DNA of 64,000 nucleotides from Chitinophagales bacterium (GTDB lineage Bacteria; Bacteroidota; Bacteroidia; Chitinophagales; Saprospiraceae), in assembly GCA_013298845.1 (NCBI GenBank), contig JAAFJN010000005.1, positions 20,898-84,897 of the forward strand, written 5' to 3'. Positions 61,474-64,000 of the stretch are shown piece after piece. The notes under the pieces are model-generated. The model searched no databases, had not been told where the DNA came from, and saw only the letters and a program-made list of their open reading frames with translations. Within the stretch, counting starts at the first letter, position 1. The number at the start of each line of letters is the position of its first letter. The translations under genes were made by a program, and so were the position numbers.

Positions 61474-62064
61474 CTACGGGGACGTTTTTAATAACCGCGA
61501 TCGCATTTTGCTGAAAAATTCGGGCGTGACTCCGATATAGGAGGCAATTTCTTTTTGGGGAAGTGCGTGTACCAGCGAGGGGTATTTTTGACAAAAATGC
61601 GCGTACCGTTCTTCGGCGGTCAAACTGAGGTTATCCAAGATGCGCTGTTGGTGGGCCACGAGGGAATTTTCGGTTAATACCCGAAAAAAGCGTTCAAACT
61701 TGGGCACTTGTTGGTACAACAGTTCCTGGTTGGTTTTGGACAACTGAAATACCATACTGGCTTCCGTGGCGCGAATGTTCAACTGGCCGGGTCGTTGCGC
61801 AAACAAACTGAACATATCGGCAATCCACCAGTCGGGCGGGGCAAAACTCAGAATATGTTCAAACCCGTTTTTGTCCACGGTATAACCCTTGAGGCAACCG
61901 TGGCAAACAAAAGTGGAGTGTCGGCACACTTTTCCTTCTTCGAGTAAAAACTGCCGATTTTTGACCGATTTTTCTTCCAAAAACCCCACAAACACCCGCT
62001 CCTCGTCGGGGGAGAGGTGAATGATGCGGGCGACGTTTTTTAAAATGAGGTCGAAATGCGACAT
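61474..62064 (-). CDS. Crp/Fnr-family transcriptional regulator
   Basis: A 196-residue regulator starting at ATG 62064 (frame open to 62115). The N-terminal cyclic-nucleotide-type beta-roll (about 10-120; FLLEEGKVCRHSTFVCHGCLKGY) lacks the RxxS phosphate-binding pattern of true Crp; the effector is unknown. The dimer helix (about 120-150) and a short winged-helix domain (SLVHALPQKEIASYIGVTPEFFSKMRSR) follow. This short HTH form ('Crp/Fnr, IASYIGVTPE') is common in Bacteroidota. A GGCGCGCG/CGCGCGCC-like inverted repeat lies upstream near 62094-62113. It could regulate the adjacent pirin gene. Confidence 0.9.
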   Translation of the reverse strand: MSHFDLILKNVARIIHLSPDEERVFVGFLEEKSVKNRQFLLEEGKVCRHSTFVCHGCLKGYTVDKNGFEHILSFAPPDWWIADMFSLFAQRPGQLNIRATEASMVFQLSKTNQELLYQQVPKFERFFRVLTENSLVAHQQRILDNLSLTAEERYAHFCQKYPSLVHALPQKEIASYIGVTPEFFSKMRSRLLKTSP

Positions 62065-62121
62065 GGGTTTACTGTTGAAATGGGTGTTGGGGCGCGCGTT
62101 TTTAGGCGCGCGCAAAAACGT

Positions 62122-63462
62122 TTATAATTCAATGATTTTATAATTGTATCGTTCCGTTGCCATACCATTGTTAGAAAAAAGAATCAACTCGTTCTTTGTA
62201 TTGAATAACAACTGACTTCCAAATAAATCGTTTAGTTCTAAAGTATTCTCTACTTGCCATGTATCCACCTTAAATTTTAGAATTTTTGTTTTAAGGGTTG
62301 GATTAGAGATGGGCACCAGAGCATACAAGTATTTACCATCCGGTGAGAAGCAATAGTCTGAATGGTCGCGCCCATTCTCAGAATACAACTGGGCTACCCG
62401 ATCTAAATTCTCGTTATAAACATACCTGTTACGGCCCATGATAAAATATTTGCCACCGGGGGCAACCACAATATCATGCGAATTCATGCTATTATTTGTA
62501 GCCCAAGGATTAACTTTAGAATATGTAGAGTCAAGCGCACCGTCGGTAGTGAACCTCAACCGTTGGATTCCGTTATCGCAAATTTCAAGAATTTTATTTT
62601 GAGAGGCGTCTAAAAAAGTTTGTACGTGATTTTGAAAATTTTGATACTGGCGTTCATACGCATGAGTCACGGTGGATATTTCTTCTACTTTTCGGATAGT
62701 CATTCCATACTCGGCGTTCTCATGCGTCATAAATACAAAATCGTTGGAACGTGCTCCCAACACCGACCAAGTTGGGTACGGGAGCGTAACTTTCTCCGAT
62801 AAAACCATTGTGGGTAATTGATAGCGGGAATATTGGTAGGGTGTTTCCATAACCATTAAATACGCCTGCTCATTAAAATATTTAAACGACAAACTAAGCG
62901 TTGGAGGGACAGATCTGGGAATAAACATACTTCCCATTACCTTATTCTCATCTAGATTAATCAGTGAAATCTGGGTTGACTGATTGCCCAAGTTTACAAC
63001 GACAACCACCCAATTAGAGTCAGGATGCGCCAGTGCCGATGTTGGAAATCCTTCCGCAGAAAAACCATCGTAGTTTACGACAACACTATTGCTTTCAATA
63101 AATTTCTCCGCTCCTACCTGTACATATACCTTATAATATAAACTGCGATAATAAACGGATTTTAATTCTACCAATTGCTCAATATCATCCTCACCAGAAT
63201 CCAGTATAAACTTTACGTCAGGCAAATTAAACGGCGACAATCCTTTGTCAATGGGAGCCGGGGTGCGCACCACGATGAGCCGTTGAAATTGGACCGTACG
63301 CTCCAAATTCCACGACAAAACAACGCTGTCGCCCTCTATTGTTGCCGATAATTGAATGGGAAAGTCGCGATCGGTATCATCAATTGTAATGGCTTTCCGA
63401 CACGAAAACCAAACCACACTGAGCAACGCTAGTGTAGTGCAGGAATAGAATAGTTTTTTCAT
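62122..63462 (-). CDS. Hypothetical lipoprotein, propeller-like C-terminal part
   Basis: A 446-residue protein from ATG 63462 (MKKLFYSCTTLALLSVVWFSC). Cys21 follows the hydrophobic stretch and is the likely acylated residue; the surrounding WFSC is an imperfect lipobox. After a fibronectin-like part (about 30-130; SVVLSWNLERTVQFQRLIVV), the rest contains propeller-like repeats with HDIVVAPGGKYFIMGRNR and YCFSPDGKYLYALVP, as in WD/NHL-type surface proteins. No catalytic motif. The upstream neighbour encodes an outer-membrane barrel, probably part of the same operon. Confidence 0.7.
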   Translation of the reverse strand: MKKLFYSCTTLALLSVVWFSCRKAITIDDTDRDFPIQLSATIEGDSVVLSWNLERTVQFQRLIVVRTPAPIDKGLSPFNLPDVKFILDSGEDDIEQLVELKSVYYRSLYYKVYVQVGAEKFIESNSVVVNYDGFSAEGFPTSALAHPDSNWVVVVVNLGNQSTQISLINLDENKVMGSMFIPRSVPPTLSLSFKYFNEQAYLMVMETPYQYSRYQLPTMVLSEKVTLPYPTWSVLGARSNDFVFMTHENAEYGMTIRKVEEISTVTHAYERQYQNFQNHVQTFLDASQNKILEICDNGIQRLRFTTDGALDSTYSKVNPWATNNSMNSHDIVVAPGGKYFIMGRNRYVYNENLDRVAQLYSENGRDHSDYCFSPDGKYLYALVPISNPTLKTKILKFKVDTWQVENTLELNDLFGSQLLFNTKNELILFSNNGMATERYNYKIIEL

Positions 63463-63507
63463 CGTCAAAGACTGAATATGAATAGTTTGATTGTTTGCTA
63501 AAAAATT

Positions 63508-64000
63508 TTAAAACCGATACACCACAAAAACGCCGCCCAACACGGATTTCCGCACGGTATCAATGCGGCTATACGTGAGATTATCGTTCAGTTCCGGGAA
63601 ATTTTTGAATTTACGCGCCGAGTCCCGATACCCCGTTAACCATTGAAAATTGGCTTCGGTTGAGATGCCCAAGCGGCGGGTTACCCAATAAGTAAGCCCC
63701 AAATGCAGGCCCGCACCCGTAAGATTTAGTTGGTTAATCTGCTCCACAACGTCGTAACCGCTGTCATTTATATCGGTATCGTTGGCGTAATGCAGCACGT
63801 AATCGGCACCAATTTGCACCGAAAAATATTTATTCAGGCGGCTTCGGTAATCCAGACCGGTGCGCAACTGCAACTCATCTTTATTGATCTCCCGGCTATC
63901 GGCAAAACCCTCAATGCGGTTCATCGTATGGCTGCGGTTACCGCCCGCCGCCGCGTGCACGCCCCAGTTTCCCTTGGCGACGCGCATGGACAATAAATAC
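63508..64000 (-). CDS. Outer-membrane beta-barrel protein, C-terminal part (5' end outside window)
   Basis: The frame is open through the right edge of the window, so the N-terminus is missing. The remaining 164 residues alternate aromatic and polar residues as in transmembrane strands (LNKYFSVQIGADYVLHYAND, LGLTYWVTRRLGISTEANFQW) and end SVLGGVFVVYRF, the final aromatic residue typical of barrels inserted by BAM. It lies 45 bp upstream of the lipoprotein gene. Ligand and class unknown. Confidence 0.75.
   Translation of the reverse strand, partial: YLLSMRVAKGNWGVHAAAGGNRSHTMNRIEGFADSREINKDELQLRTGLDYRSRLNKYFSVQIGADYVLHYANDTDINDSGYDVVEQINQLNLTGAGLHLGLTYWVTRRLGISTEANFQWLTGYRDSARKFKNFPELNDNLTYSRIDTVRKSVLGGVFVVYRF

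Overview
The window is a chromosomal segment from a Bacteroidota bacterium, most likely of the Saprospiria group (Saprospiraceae or Haliscomenobacter-like). Three things support this: five proteins with type IX secretion (T9SS) sorting domains (types A and B) plus a PorP/SprF-family outer-membrane partner; a TonB-dependent receptor; and many upstream boxes of the Bacteroidota form TAnnTTTG with no Shine-Dalgarno sequences. No plasmid, phage or rRNA/tRNA signature was seen. The finer taxonomic placement is inference.

Layout. 1-9.1 kb: a cut-off DEAD-box helicase, a sodium/solute symporter, a small membrane protein, an ECF sigma factor overlapping a membrane protein, a T9SS cargo protein and an unassigned helical protein. 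9.06-14.8 kb: a small accessory pair with a truncated nucleotidyltransferase, an OmpA-family protein, an AT-richer EcoRV-like restriction-modification pair, a membrane adenylate cyclase and glutamate racemase. 14.8-23 kb: an ArsR/DUF6428 unit, a TPR protein, an envelope protein, the first copy of an inverted-array repeat element, a lipoprotein, an acidic-tract protein, and a serine hydrolase behind a duplicated promoter region. 23-31 kb: an unassigned protein of mosaic composition, a DUF72 protein, and a TonB receptor with a secreted hydrolase-like protein.

30.6-44.6 kb: an operon of a 2647-residue surface protein, PorP/SprF and hemD; then gltX, a polysaccharide deacetylase, a flippase-like protein and a DUF3108 protein. 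44.6-48 kb: the second copy of the repeat element, a pentapeptide-repeat protein with a repeat array in its leader, the rpsF-rpsR-rplI operon and a TerB-like protein. 48-64 kb: a 2040-residue surface protein with 18 Ig-like repeats, an HMA protein, a CoA-transferase and P-type ATPase pair, a T9SS kelch-like protein, a signal-bearing pirin, a Crp/Fnr regulator beside palindromic repeats, a lipoprotein and a cut-off barrel protein.

Most genes are housekeeping or envelope functions. The least ordinary parts are the non-coding repeats: (1) two copies of an element made of GAACACCGAA-type arrays in inverted orientation around a shared core of about 140 bp; (2) a 57-bp tandem unit that pairs a 20-bp palindrome with a diverged but still in-frame copy of the 3' end of the Crp/Fnr gene; (3) a 59-bp palindromic tandem array; (4) a roughly 52-bp array between promoter and start codon of the pentapeptide gene; and (5) a 185-bp-spaced duplication of a promoter region. 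The EcoRV-like restriction system, whose promoter implies a leaderless mRNA, is the clearest laterally acquired unit. I did not find a complete, clearly new multi-gene system.
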